From Ypsolopha sequella (Eukaryota > Arthropoda > Insecta > Lepidoptera > Ypsolophidae), in contig OW203994.1 in NCBI GenBank assembly GCA_934047225.1, positions 10,015,001 to 10,079,000 of the forward strand: DNA of 64,000 bases, written 5' to 3'. The translations under genes and the position numbers were made by a program. The stretch's first letter is position 1, and each line of letters starts with the position of its first letter. Positions 21,458-32,612 of the stretch are shown piece by piece. Under the pieces are notes generated by a model that did no database searches, was not told where the DNA came from, and was given only the letters and a program-made list of their open reading frames with translations.

Positions 21458-21778
21458 TAGGTACACTTTTCAGTCACGGGCCCATAGGGACCCGGTCATT
21501 TGAAAGGCATTCATGGGGCCGAAGCCAACATTGAAGAGGCCTTTGGTACCATTTAATCTAAATGTGAGATGGCTGCATCCATGGAGGCCTCTCCCTCAAT
21601 GTATCATTGTGATACACTAACGGACAGTCCCCCACAGTTGCCAAACTATTGCCAGGAAGGAAGCGACTTGGAGTGGGCTATGAGGATGGGATGCTAAATG
21701 GGCCGGATAACAGGGCTATGGAGTGAGATAACGGACATCTGCCTCGAAAATCTCTCACAAATTTAAATATTATTATTA
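21458..21778 (+). mobile_element. Second LINE 3'-end-like unit in tandem
   Basis: Begins GGGCCCATAGGGACCCGG, shares the CATGGGGCCGAAGCCAACA block with the preceding unit, and ends ATATTATTATTA. Confidence 0.5.
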
Positions 21779-22860
21779 AAGCTTTATTGCTAATTACATA
21801 TTATATATCTTTATGGTGACAATAAACTAAAAAAAGTATTATTTTCTTGACTTCCCAAACAGACGATACCTACACAAATAAACAAAATCATTTTAATAAC
21901 CATCTTAGACAATACTAATGTTTCCTTGTACTGTATAAATAACCCAATTTGTGTGAAAACTTCCCGACTAACACAGGATCGCACTTTTTCCGTCCCATTC
22001 GGAATAAATCCCAATATACGCCCAACTTTTTGCCCAAATTGCCCGTGCTTAAGCGACAAACCACTTTACAAAAATTTACCGACTGTGGTTTTTGGGGATC
22101 CGGTTTCGAAAAATCTGAGAGAAACACGGGTTACATTAAAATGTTTGTAGTATTGTAAAATATTGGGTTGTAGAGAAAAGTAACACCAGAAATTACGGAT
22201 ATTATTGCCAATATTTTTAGTCACTTGCTCCATGTATTTTTGATTTTAATTAGTGGCTTGGGCTGTAAATAGATGAACAGACACCCAAATTAATTTTATC
22301 TTGTAAATCTGAGATCTAAAGTAACATATTTATTTAAAATAAGCGTGTCCAAACGCCATGACAGCGTGGATAAGAGATTTCATTGGTTTTCTTTTTGAAG
22401 GAACCCTAAGTTTACCAACATTTGTCCTGAACAGTATGAACATACCACCCCAAAATTTTATACCACAGGAATTTAACGACCACTGATAACGTTCACACTT
22501 GACCAAATTTAATAGAAATTTCCCGCCGCAGTTGCGGAGAGGAAGAATTAAATTCGCATTAGGAAATCGCGTTTCCGGCTAACTTTTTCCAGCCTTTGCA
22601 CAGTATCGGAATAAATGGCGTAAACTTTATTTATTTTAAACAGTCCTCCTGAATATTTATTCTCCTCCAACTTCCTTCTGAGGGACAAAAATATACGGAA
22701 TGCAAATTGAAAATATAATAAAAACATTCACCGGCTGTAAGTGGTTGGAGGCTTCTTTTACCTTGCTTTTAATGGTTCAATATGACAGAAATATATTTGC
22801 AGCTTCAAAGAAGTACGTTATATAATTACCATAGCTAAATTTCAAATAGTTTTTTTTTCC
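21779..22860. other. No recognisable feature
   Basis: Several short overlapping frames on both strands near 21811-22158, none resembling a protein family. No second copy noted. Confidence 0.4.
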
Positions 22861-23942
22861 AGACCACTTTTTTATAAGCAGGCACACATCACAATCAGTA
22901 TGTCTAAAATTCTCAAGTGACGTCATAACTGACAATACCTTAAAAAATCATAAAAAAATTATGGTTAATTTATATACCAAAATAATGAAAGCTATGTCCT
23001 AAAATGGCGTATTAGTGTCCTAAAATATCCTTAAGTATTAATATACGCCATTTAAGGACATGGTTTTCATTATGTTGGTATATAAATTAAGCATTACTTT
23101 TTTATCATTTTTTACATTATTGTCAGTTATGACGTCACTTGAGAATTTTAGACATTATACTGATTGTGATGTGTGATTGCTTATAAAAAAGTGGTCTCTC
23201 TGTCTGTCTACTCATCTGTCAAATTAGTTTACAGCAAATTTTAATGAATTTATCTTGATAGCAAAGAACACATTTCTACACAGCCATTTCTCAGGTGACG
23301 TCACACGAAGGCGAATGGAAGTTGCAGCTTTTTCGTAAAAATATTCATCACCATGAGGTTTTTTAGAACAAAATTTCGAAAATACGGCTTACTAAACCTA
23401 AATCTCGAAATGGTTTTTAAATTAACAATGGGTTTCTCCCAACGCCAACGACCTTGAACTAAGTAACTTTGTAACCATTTTATACGGTAACTATAGCATT
23501 TTTCAACAGAAGAAAAATACATAGTAATTTGCATGATACAAATAGTGATGTGGTTTTTCCTGAATTTCATTTTAACATACAGAAGTGAAGCAAGAAAATT
23601 CCAAGTTTACCCTTATTTTTCGATTTTTTGTTCACTTGTAACAACATAACTACTACAGTTTTTATCGAAATAGTATGAAAATTTATAAACATCTAGACAA
23701 AATAATATAAAATGATTTGGTTTTCTCAGTTCTTGGAAATTAATTTTATTTTAGATAAAATAAATTAAAAACACTATTTTCGCACTTGTCAGCCGCAGCG
23801 ACTGACATTATAACAGCCATATTACAGTGCGAGCTGATAAGGACTTTATTTTAATATGGTTTTGTTCGAAATTTCAACCACCACGAATCGAGTTGCTAAT
23901 TATTCCGACGGAGCCACCTTAATATAATTTAATCTAAGCGAA
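22861..23942 (+). mobile_element. Family E element, copy 1, interrupted by family A
   Basis: Left part 22861-23197 is a palindrome (AGACCACTTTTTTATAAGC ... GCTTATAAAAAAGTGGTCT) with AAGTGACGTCATAACTGACA in each arm. The right part runs through GAAGTTGCAGC to TTAATATAATTTAATCTAAGC at 23942 and is split by the A copy. Other copies: 45458-45830, 49305-49712, 62629-62712. Confidence 0.7.
23426..23918 (-). mobile_element. Family A TTAA-ended MITE, copy 2 (nested in E)
   Basis: Bounded by TTAA 23422-23425 and 23919-23922. Complementary to 2283-2760. Compared with intact E copies, the host has lost a few bases (CACACC) between two nearby TTAA sites. Confidence 0.75.
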
Positions 23943-24689
23943 TAACGGTCATCTGCAGATATGTAGACGCACTAATCTTCACTTATGAGAATATATAAAA
24001 AAAAAACTTTCCTGATTTATCTATGTATTTTTTCAAACTATATTTTAGACAGTTTTGAGATTTTTCTATCGCAAAATAGCATTTATTGCAGCGTAGCAAG
24101 CCCCATGAGATGACATTCGCTTAAATAATATACGTTTGTATCTCCGACACAACCTGCTGCTTTTTTTCACTCTTAGCCCTAATTTGTTAATAAAATAGTA
24201 AATTTAACAAGAATCCTTTTCGTAACGTATTCCCTTTAGCAACGTAACTTTTTTCTCAACCTCGTCATGTAAGTGTACTGACCTTTGAGCATTTTAGTTG
24301 TTAAAAATGTCAAGTGTAGAATAGTAGAACAATGAAAGACAAGCGCGTATTTTAGATATAATCCAATCAAGAGTATGTGTACTATACCCAGAATTTTTAG
24401 TTTAGGTATCAGAAAGTATCTATATAACACTATATTGTAAGACTCACTGAGGAAGTATGTATAAAAGGCCATACATATCGGTAGGTAAGGGTACCGTACG
24501 ACTGTATAAATGTAATCGGTTTGAAAATACGCTCCATTTGACACCCTATCATTTTTCAGATATTTCCCTTGAAGTAAAACTTGGATACAAAAGTAACTTG
24601 TATGATAAAACTTTCACAATCGTTTTACGTAACTATTTTCAAGTTAAGCCGCGTACAGAAGAATTGACGGACAAACAAATATCGAGGCT
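23943..24689. other. No recognisable feature
   Basis: AT-rich; antiparallel 102- and 79-codon frames are unsupported. Confidence 0.4.
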
Positions 24690-25603
24690 TCAGTGAAATT
24701 TATTAAACCGCCCAAATTTCTATGGGAGGTTCAGTATGTAATAGAGACTACACATGTAAAGTTTCAGGTGGATCTTATAAGGTAATAGCTGGTCACGTGA
24801 CAACATCGAAAATCGTATTAATGTGTGAGTAAAATTTCAATTCAGTTGTGTGGGTGGACACCGTATGTGTATAGCTTTGGATTCATCGTTAAACCCTAGG
24901 CACACAACATAATCAAAATTTCACTCACGAATTAAAACGATTCTTGGTGTCACGTGGCACGGTCATTATCTAGAGAGATTGATCCACTTTAAACTTCACA
25001 TGTAAAGTTTCTACTAGCTTCTGCCCGCGGCTTCACCCGCGTGGCCTACAGAAAACAATTTACATTTTTTTCAGAAACAAACATTATAAGTGCTCTCACT
25101 CCCTTTGGGAGTCGAGGTGTAGTGCTCGGTCGAAAAACTCGCATGCTCAGACATGTGTCTCGGCCTCGTCAGAGTGCCAAACACGGGGTCTCACCGATCA
25201 AAGTTTTTCCGAAAGAGTGTCAATCAGTTGTCAAAAAATGTCAAATTTGAAAACGGCAGCGTAATTGGCGACCCCGAATGCCCCTTGAGTTTCATGCAAA
25301 TAAGAATACTTTTTTAGACCTGTCAAAAAACTGTCAAAACTGTCAAATAATTTTTTTTTTCTTTCTTATAGCCTCAGCTTGACCGATCACTATAAATGAA
25401 ACCCAAACTTCCTACAATAAGCCGTTAGGGAGATGCCTACACTATATAAGGTATCTATATGCAAAATTTCAAACCTCTAGGACCAGCGGTTTAGGCTGTG
25501 CGTTGATATATCAGTCAGTCAGTCAGGAATTCGCATTTTATATATACAGATCACCTACTGAACCCCCCATAGAAATTCAGGCGGTTGAATAAATTTCACC
25601 TTA
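24690..25603. mobile_element. Family Q fold-back element containing a Helitron
   Basis: Ends GTGAAATTTATTAAACCGCC and GGCGGTTGAATAAATTTCAC are inverted. Inner arms carry ACATGTAAAGTTT, GTCACGTG and AAAATTTCA on each side of an apex near 24860-24900. Without the 537-bp Helitron it is a 377-bp palindrome. Confidence 0.75.
25014..25550 (-). mobile_element. Non-autonomous Helitron nested in Q
   Basis: On the minus strand it starts TCTGTATATATAAAATGCG and ends CGCGGGTGAAGCCGCGGGC, AGAAG, CTAG. It sits between host A and T, with no target duplication, as expected for Helitrons. No Rep/helicase. Confidence 0.85.
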
Positions 25604-25639
25604 TATAAGTGGTGCATCAAAAGAGCATCCCCGAGTGGT

Positions 25640-26330
25640 GTAAAATGAGATACAACCGGCGAATGAAAAAAACATGAAAGATGATTTTCTAACAAAGTGT
25701 ATTTCGAAAATGGCACCAGAGACTGAAAAGGGCAAAAGGCTCATGATTGGTTTCTACTGTTGTCATGCGCACTAGGCCGTGATTGGACGGCCCAAGTGAA
25801 TGCTATTGGAGCCATCACCATAAAACATTATCGTGGGGTAAATTTTCAGATTCTGTTTCCTTCGTTCACTGGATTAGTACATCCACTTTTTACTCCAAAA
25901 CTCCAAATACGCCTGGCGTTTCCTATTAGACCAAGATAAAACAGTTGGTGGCAAGCTTCGACCGTGTATTGTCACCACCCTTATCATGACAAGACCATGC
26001 CGTCAACTGACTCGTCATGTTCCGGCATGACGTCACAAGAAGCCGTACCAGTAGATAGGTCATAGGCAGTTGCGTATTATCAATCATTCGTCCATTGCCG
26101 ACTTCCGTAGATTTTGCGGAAGTTCTTGTGCAGCTAGTACGCACCAGAGATACAGCATATATCTATCCTACTTGTGCTCTCACCTATACCGCGTTTGTCA
26201 TTGTGCGAGAGAGCAAGTATGATCGAAAGACACTGTATCTACGACGCGTGCTAGACCCTACCTGCTTTCATTCTCTCCCTATTTATGGGAGAGATGCTTT
26301 TTACCAGGCACTTTAGTTGCCAAGCATGAG
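25640..26330. promoter_or_regulatory. Unique segment with CCAAT-like and CRE sites
   Basis: Three ATTGG (inverted CCAAT) boxes lie at 25746-25750, 25782-25786 and 25805-25809, and a perfect TGACGTCA at 26029-26036. The segment lacks repeats seen elsewhere and is less AT-rich. No transcript start is evident, so this is only a candidate. Confidence 0.25.
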
Positions 26331-26336
26331 ACCACT

Positions 26337-26615
26337 AAGTATTTAAATAATTTGGCCAAGTGCGAATCGGACTCGCGCACAATTCCATACCACCACATAA
26401 TACGGGTACGGAACCCTAAAAATAATATGGTAAATAACAACCATATAATAGGTTGATGGTTCAAACATATCAACCATAGGTTGGTGGTTTCGGATGACTT
26501 TTTGTTAATTAAAACTGTATGTAATTAGTCATTAAAAATTAACATTAAAACAAAACATAGCAACATTAAAGCGACAAAAACAAGCCGTCAAAATTGTAGC
26601 GCCTGGCAAACAATT
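26337..26615 (+). repeat. Mini-R composite, copy 1
   Basis: AAATAATTTGGCCAAGTGCG leads an R head joined almost directly to the tail GGGTACGGAACCCTAAAAA (26424), then ATGGTAAATAACAACC and AGCGACAAAAACAAGCCG. The same order recurs at 34893-35040, so mini-R belongs to a larger unit; here a segment rich in GGTTGATGG/ATCAACC is extra. Confidence 0.6.
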
Positions 26616-26796
26616 CAGCATGGCTCCCTTCTTATCCGCTATATTTTTCCTGCAAGCTTTACGTAATCACCATTACAACGATTTTTTTCATATTTTGCGG
26701 GTTTTGTTTCGAAAGTAAGGGGGGAACATAATAACCTCAAAAAACGCAAACTTTGTATTGTTTTATTTCTACTGGCTACCTATAACAGCTGCAGCT

Positions 26797-26890
26797 GCTG
26801 TAGACCCCTGTAACAGACGGACGGACAGACAGCGGATAATTAGTAACAGGGTCCCGTTTGGTACTCTTCGGGTACGGAACCCTAAAAAAG
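26797..26890 (+). repeat. Family R tail fragment, third subtype
   Basis: GCTGTAGACCCCTGTAAC, GACGGACGGACAGACAG, then GGGTACGGAACCCTAAAAAA. Same subtype as 41088-41190. Confidence 0.65.
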
Positions 26891-27240
26891 TGGTCCATTT
26901 GTGTCAGCACCCTAAAAACTTCCCTAAGTTTTCGTCTCCTGACCCTAAATACGACCATTATAATAGGTCACGCCCTCGCACCGTCTCGTCGCATACGAAA
27001 TTGGGATAATCACGAACTTACGAGTATGGCCCAAACTGGAATAGACAGCTACCACGCCATTCAGTCATTACTTACATCATACCCTATCGCAGAACAACTT
27101 ACTTCCTAACAAATTATGTAATAAGCAAACAGCAGTTCCATAAAACCCTTATCGTAATAAATCTTACCTCTATCTGGCTATTGGAGTTACTAAAGGCGGC
27201 AAGGATAACTTTTGTAGGCTTCATATTTAAATAACGTCAC
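26891..27240. other. No recognisable feature
   Basis: No coding or repeat structure supported. Confidence 0.45.
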
Positions 27241-27779
27241 ATTTGTGTCGATTCGGCGCAACACGACTTAACTTATTTGACAGGACTAAACTTAATTTGA
27301 GCGTTCTGTCTTTTTCTTTGTGTATCGAAAAGACAAAGACAGAACGCTCAAAATAAGGTTAGTCCTGTCAAATTAGTTTAGGCTATATGCGAAAAAAATA
27401 CGGGTTTTTCTTTTCTGTGTATTTCATGATCTAGGGATTTGAATTTGGAAAACATGTTTGGATAAATTTTCCTCGATATAAATAATTGTTGAAATGAGGT
27501 CTACGAACACACTTTTTCTCCTCGTTTGATGAATATAGGAACCATAAACAGAACTCAAACATATTTTATTAGGTGTGTTTCAACAATATCTAGAGATTTT
27601 ATATTTGAAATTTTGCTACCTAGTTTAGTTTTTTTTAATAAAAATTTAAAACCAACTTTTTTCCCTTTTGCCCTGAATCCGCCCCTCTCGCACTGCGCAA
27701 TTTTTCGCTTGGAGTGACAGTGACAAAAAGAAAATTCGCATACCCTCTTAAGTTGTGTTGCGCCGAATCGACACCATTT
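27241..27779. mobile_element. Family M fold-back MITE, copy 1, split by family D
   Basis: Inverted ends GTGTCGATTCGGCGCAACAC and GTGTTGCGCCGAATCGACAC; inner arms GACAGGACTAA and AGCGTTCTGTCTTT. The intact copy 45921-46068 shows it is about 150 bp; the rest here is the D insertion. Confidence 0.8.
27381..27747 (+). mobile_element. Family D element nested in M
   Basis: Right flank TTAA 27748-27751; left flank TTTA 27377-27380, a one-base decay of TTAA. The sequence follows 20172-20587 with one internal deletion. Direct evidence that D inserts at TTAA. Confidence 0.8.
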
Positions 27780-27982
27780 TATGTTAATTGCGGCATGATT
27801 AGCATTTCAAAAACGCAATCAAAATGTTATCTTTTTTCTCTCTCTCGAGTCTTACATCTAATGAATGAGGTATCAGGGTTTCAGGTTCTCATAAACTAAA
27901 AATCGTAAATCATTTGGAAATTGTTTTATTAGACCATTCAAAAACAGATAGGACGAAGCAATGTAATTTATTTTTCCGTGTA

Positions 27983-28093
27983 CAGTGGATACCACATCAA
28001 GCTATACACTTGCAGAACGACATTAGCCCCTACAGAGAAGAATATAAGATAGGTACAAAGTCCAATGTGTCTTACTTGATGCGGTCTCCACTG
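27983..28093 (+). mobile_element. TcM MITE, copy 1
   Basis: CAGTGGATACC at the left and GGTCTCCACTG at the right lie between TA dinucleotides (27981-27982, 28094-28095). Tc1/mariner-type ends, non-coding. Confidence 0.75.
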
Positions 28094-28095
28094 TA

Positions 28096-29109
28096 CAATC
28101 GTGACTCTTTAAAAAGAGAATCAACAAATAAGTACCTTCATTTGGTTTTAAAAACAGCAATCTAAAGCCAAATCGATCGCTTTGCGTTGTATTGTAATGT
28201 TAGCTAATTTGAATAATGTAATACTTTTGCGTGCGCATCCAAATTGCATTTTTCAGGCAATGCATTTCAAACATTTCAAAGCGATCGCGGGCGATTTATG
28301 AAACTGCGCCTCTTTTAACAATATTTTTTCATGTTCGATTTTTATTTTGCAAATTGCGTTCATAACAGCAAAAGCTATTCCCGTTTTTGTTGGCGTTGCA
28401 AATAAAAAGAGCTTTTTCATTCAAATTAACAGCAACCAAAAGCTTCGACGCACTTCATATGCATGGATATAAATAACAAAACAAGAAATATCGCAACCCA
28501 AAAACCATTTCAAATGTCGATTGTAACTACACACTACAAGAAAAGAAACAAGGCTAGTTTCCATATAAAATACACAACAATATTTTATGGTAACCCGCAT
28601 CCGCACCGTGTTTCCATATTTTTCACATTACTTATGCATAGAGTATAAATTGAAACGAAACTCCTTGTTGCTCGAGTCATCGGTATTCAAAGCTCGCTAC
28701 AAGGGTTTAACCGTTGAAAACGGAACCCTGATTGTGGTACCTACAAAAAATAACGCTGAATTTTTCATCTGACAGCTTCATACACAATGTCTTTGCTTCA
28801 TACTAATTCTGTTAAAAAGTAGCGGGTTGTGTCGCAGTTACAAACTTTATTTATTTATGTGAATACTTCTTGCCATGCGGTACCTTTTGCCATCACGTTC
28901 ATCTTTTGAACAGCATTAATTTTTAGTCTCGAATATGTCCTTGCATGATTAAAGTCGACTCTGCCAAAATTATTACCACAAACGAGTACATATTAATCGG
29001 TTCCAAGTAGGCGCTATAGCGAAAAACTCAAGTTTGAGGTTAATGTAATACGCTACAAACACAGCTTAACTTGATCTTATAATCAATTGAGGTTAGTTCG
29101 TCTGAGTTG
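28096..29109. other. No recognisable feature
   Basis: About 1 kb of AT-rich DNA; overlapping 61-codon frames near 28421-28772 are unsupported. Confidence 0.4.
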
Positions 29110-29112
29110 ACT

Positions 29113-29175
29113 GCCATTGTGGCCAAGTGGTTCACCTGCTAACCCAGAGGTTCAAATTCCCGCGCTGCACATTCA
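29113..29175 (+). repeat. tRNA-derived SINE head
   Basis: Pol III box A-like TGGCCAAGTGG (29120-29130) and box B-like GGTTCAAATTCC (29149-29160) at tRNA spacing. Downstream DNA continues as a SINE body of unclear length. It does not fold as an intact tRNA. Confidence 0.5.
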
Positions 29176-29270
29176 CCCATGGGTACGTCAAGCTGTTGGT
29201 GGATGTACGGCGATAGGGCTCATCAGTCATCATCACCTATCATTATTTAGAATCCAGCCGCAAGCTTTGA

Positions 29271-29296
29271 GGGGTGGGGTAGGGGCGGAGTAGGGG
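29271..29296 (+). other. G-quadruplex-type motif
   Basis: Four GGGG runs at 29271-29274, 29276-29279, 29282-29285 and 29293-29296 with loops of 1, 2 and 7 bases, followed by CCCCC and CCCC runs. Confidence 0.7.
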
Positions 29297-29462
29297 AGCT
29301 ACCCCCGGGTACTACTACCCCACCAGGAGATAAGTACCTAGTTTTTTTTACTTACCGTTTTGGACTAATTAATTTTTGCAAAAACTTATTTCCATTTACG
29401 TCCGCTGCACCATATACGACACACTATTCTCATTTCGCTATGATAAGGATCTTGCTTGGAGA

Positions 29463-29887
29463 AATAGTAGTTAATGCTACAAGGGCGAAAAGGAATAAAT
29501 TACGAGGACGAGGACGTAGCGAGTGTTTTAAACGTAACCGAGTAATTTATTGTTCTTACGCCCGTGTATTATACTACATTTTTTAATGAATAGTGTGAGG
29601 AAATAAAACAAATATAATCAAAGAAAACAATTTAATTATTAAAGTTGAAAGTTACATTGTTACAATTTTGCAAGTTAATGATTGGCTCAAAAGGACTGTA
29701 TCCAGAACCGTTAAACAGTGAAAAAAAAAGTATAAAATTTCTGGTACACAGAAAAGGTTGCAGGTTAGCAAACTTCTCGTAAATAAATTTAAAAAATAAT
29801 AATAATAAAGCCCTAGGGCAAAATAATCGACTTTCTGTTTGGTTTTGATGCATAAAAAGTGGGCCTTTACGAGCACTTGCATTGAAA
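29463..29887 (+). mobile_element. Family G element, copy 2
   Basis: Same structure as copy 1; the AAAACACGAGCG part of the left hairpin is partly deleted. Confidence 0.75.
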
Positions 29888-30042
29888 TATTACTTATTGG
29901 TATTTTTTGTACTATTTATTTCGGGGTCGTTTAAATTTTTTTTATTATTACGATCAAGTAAGCGTTAATTTATCATGAATGATAATGATAACTATAAGAA
30001 ATAATGAACAATTAAATAGTCTCTCATAAGAAAACAATCCTT

Positions 30043-30205
30043 CCTTATGAGCGGTTGCTCAGCCGGATTGTGAAAAACCCGCCTTTTTCTAATTAATCGG
30101 AACATTCGAACATCGAAATTCAAAATACACAAAACCTTATTACCTATGTATTGTGTATGTTGCCATCGCAAAGTTTCCTTTGGTTTCAATAAATTAGAGT
30201 GTCAA
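30043..30205. mobile_element. Family P2 half copy
   Basis: GAGCGGTTGCTCAGCCGGATTG through TCGCAAAGTTTCCTTTGGTT; the right arm is missing. Confidence 0.65.
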
Positions 30206-30289
30206 AATTTATCAAATTTTATTTTTGAAATGCGCAGATCAAGTCAATAAGCTTTTACAGTCGGGTACTTTAATACGAAATTTCAAAAT

Positions 30290-30370
30290 CGATGTTGATC
30301 ACGGAAGAGACTTACAATATCTGAACAGGCCCCCTAATAGAAGTATCACCTTCAAAACTGTTTTCATAGA
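30290..30370 (+). repeat. Repeat I, copy 1
   Basis: TCACGGAAGAGACTTACAA...CTGAACAGGC...ATAGAAGTATCACCTTCAAAA resembles 56570-56660. Confidence 0.5.
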
Positions 30371-31145
30371 CAAATCTTTTTTTTTTTTTGTAATACCTAA
30401 CTAGCCTTTTCAACTGGCAAAGTACACGCAGCTTTCGGATGGACTAAAATCAGTTGTTCATATTAATGGGTAGAACATTCTGTTTTAAGTAATAACGTTA
30501 TCATCTGAACACCCAAATACAAACACCGAAGCGCTTTCCGTTTATGATTTAACTCTCAACTAGTAAGTTGATCGAATTAAAAACCCTATCGTGTAGAGTT
30601 AGTATATTATGGGGGAAAAGTAAAATGCTCCCAAGGGACCTGGAAATGTTCATACCACGCAGGCTAAAACGCGGGCACAAACTGGTTTATTAGGTTTTCG
30701 TCGTCACTAAAATATTGAATTGCACAGAAAATAGTGCTTCAATTGTATCAAAAAATGTAAATACGACATATGTTATTATTTTCCTTTAAATACAATTTTC
30801 TTATCAATTTCTGCGAATGACAGCAAGCAATCAACATAACATTATGTAGAAATATGGATTTGTCCACAAGAAATCTGAATAAAAAGCCCTAAGAATAAAA
30901 AGGGATAAAATATAAATGCGAGTCTAATATTTATCAGCAAATAAACTCTTTTCAATGTATAAATTACTAAATTTGGTGGTTCAAAATGGTCGCGTTCCCA
31001 AACGCACAACATATGATTGTTCTTATTTTTTTAAGTAAAATTTACAAAATAAATGTTATTTTTGTCATTTCGCGACCATAGATTTATAAAAATTTGGCTT
31101 TTTTAGCAAAGTTGTGATATTTTGTGCATTACATTGTAAATTAAT
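30371..31145. other. No recognisable feature
   Basis: AT-rich DNA without repeats or coding support. Confidence 0.45.
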
Positions 31146-31553
31146 TTTCAATGCAAGTGCTCGTAAAGGCCCACTTTTTATGCATCAAAACCGAACAGAA
31201 AGTCGATTATTTTGCCCTAGGGCTTTATTATTATTATCTTTTCAATTTATTTACAATGGTTGGCTAACCTGCAGCCTTTCCTGTGTACTATAAATGTTAC
31301 ACTTTTTTCCACTGTTTAACGGCTCTGGATACAGTCCTTTTGAGCCAATTATAATTTAAAGTTCAAAAGACTATATTTGTTTTATTTCCTCACACTATGC
31401 ATTGAAAAACGTAGTATGATACACGGGCGTACGAGCAATAAATTTCTCGGTTACGTTTTTTAATTTAATTTATTTATTTAATTTCTCGCTACGCTCGTGT
31501 TTTAAATCGTCCTCGTCATTTATTCCTTTTCGCCCTTGTAGCATAAAGTACTA
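31146..31553 (-). mobile_element. Family G element, copy 3 (reversed)
   Basis: Complement of the other copies. A short AT-rich insertion (AATTTAATTTATTTATTTA) interrupts its hairpin near 31460. Confidence 0.75.
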
Positions 31554-31650
31554 ATATGTATAGGCACAACAATAATAAACACGCTTTAAAGTTGTTCTGC
31601 ACATTAATTTAAAAGTCATTATCTGTTGTCAAAACTGTCATCAAGTAACA

Positions 31651-31772
31651 TTTTATCATTGCAGTATTGAAACGCAGAAAGAAAAGTAAGTCTGGATCCG
31701 GTTCAGAGCTCCTCACATCCAGATTTACTTCTCTTTCTGCGTTTCTGTACTGCAATGATATATTGTAAAATT
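31651..31772. other. Single long hairpin, pre-miRNA-like
   Basis: The left arm with TCATTGCAGTATTGAAACGC...AAGTCTGGAT and the right arm ATCCAGATTT...GCGTTTCTGTACTGCAATGA pair over about 42 bp with roughly four mismatches around a 19-base loop (31698-31716). No second copy seen. It could be a short MITE or a small-RNA precursor. Confidence 0.5.
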
Positions 31773-31934
31773 ATATCTCCTTGCGATAGATAAATTGCCA
31801 AGTATTCAAACATAGACATTTATTTCTATTATAGTTTAAAACTGTCATCGCATCCGCAATAAGCGAATTGAAAAACGTGTGGAAACTGAGTTTCAAACGA
31901 ATCGGACGACTTTTCGCAAATGTCATACTTTGAC

Positions 31935-32110
31935 AGCTGTCAAATGTCAATGACTGTCATATGTCAGAATGTTTGGACCCGCGGCCTCGTTGCAGATTCC
32001 TTATGACAACCTCGTTGTCACTGTTCACTTGTTTTAGTGCTTAATTGTTCTTGCACTCGGGCTTGTTCTCCGGCTCGGCTGTTGTGTGTATGTCGTGAGC
32101 AGATCGTCAA
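31935..32110 (+). promoter_or_regulatory. Promoter-like patch with TGACA motifs
   Basis: Contains the 16-bp perfect palindrome TTTGACAGCTGTCAAA, then TGTCAATGACTGTCATATGTCA, then a GC-richer stretch CACTCGGGCTTGTTCTCCGG. TGACA clusters like this are common at insect gene starts. No downstream coding exon was identified. Confidence 0.3.
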
Positions 32111-32439
32111 GTATGAAATCGAAAATCATTCACCAAAAGTAAAAAATAGGTGAAACGATGATAGGAGCGAAGCGAAACGAAGCGAAGCGAGGTAGAGCGT
32201 GTTAGGTTTACATGTAAATAAATTTGGAGAGCCGAGCGAACCGGAGCGGTGCATATGATATGCCCGGGCAAATCATGATATGCCCAATTACCGACGACAT
32301 ATAGATAGAAGTAAACTATTGATAATTGCCATTTATCGAAATAAATCACTAATAAACTTTTGTTCGTGCTAGGAAAGCATCAATGTCTGGTGGTAATCTT
32401 CGTTTATACGTATACAGGTCATGTAGGTTTATTGTAAGT

Positions 32440-32612
32440 AGGTCGATAGATAGATAGACAGATTAATCTGTATTTACTCAGCACTATCAACAAAATAATT
32501 CAGACACATTTTAGGTATAAAACAAAACATGAGGTGCTGGGTTAAAAGGCCTTGACTCAGCATGTGTAGCAGCCAGTAGACTACAACGCTGTTATTGTGC
32601 CAGAACAGAAGT
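32440..32612 (-). repeat. Reversed retroelement 3' end
   Basis: GATAGATAGATAGACAG simple tail then GGTGCTGGGTTAAAAGGC and CAGCATGTGTAGCAG...AACGCTG, resembling 55735-55915. Confidence 0.4.

Noticed and set aside
21013..21477. Several 62-84 codon frames on both strands
   Set aside because: GC-rich retroelement 3' UTR-like DNA where stops are rare; frames contradict each other.
29113..29175. Functional tRNA gene
   Set aside because: Box A and B are present but no convincing cloverleaf or clear 3' end with terminator; fits a SINE head.
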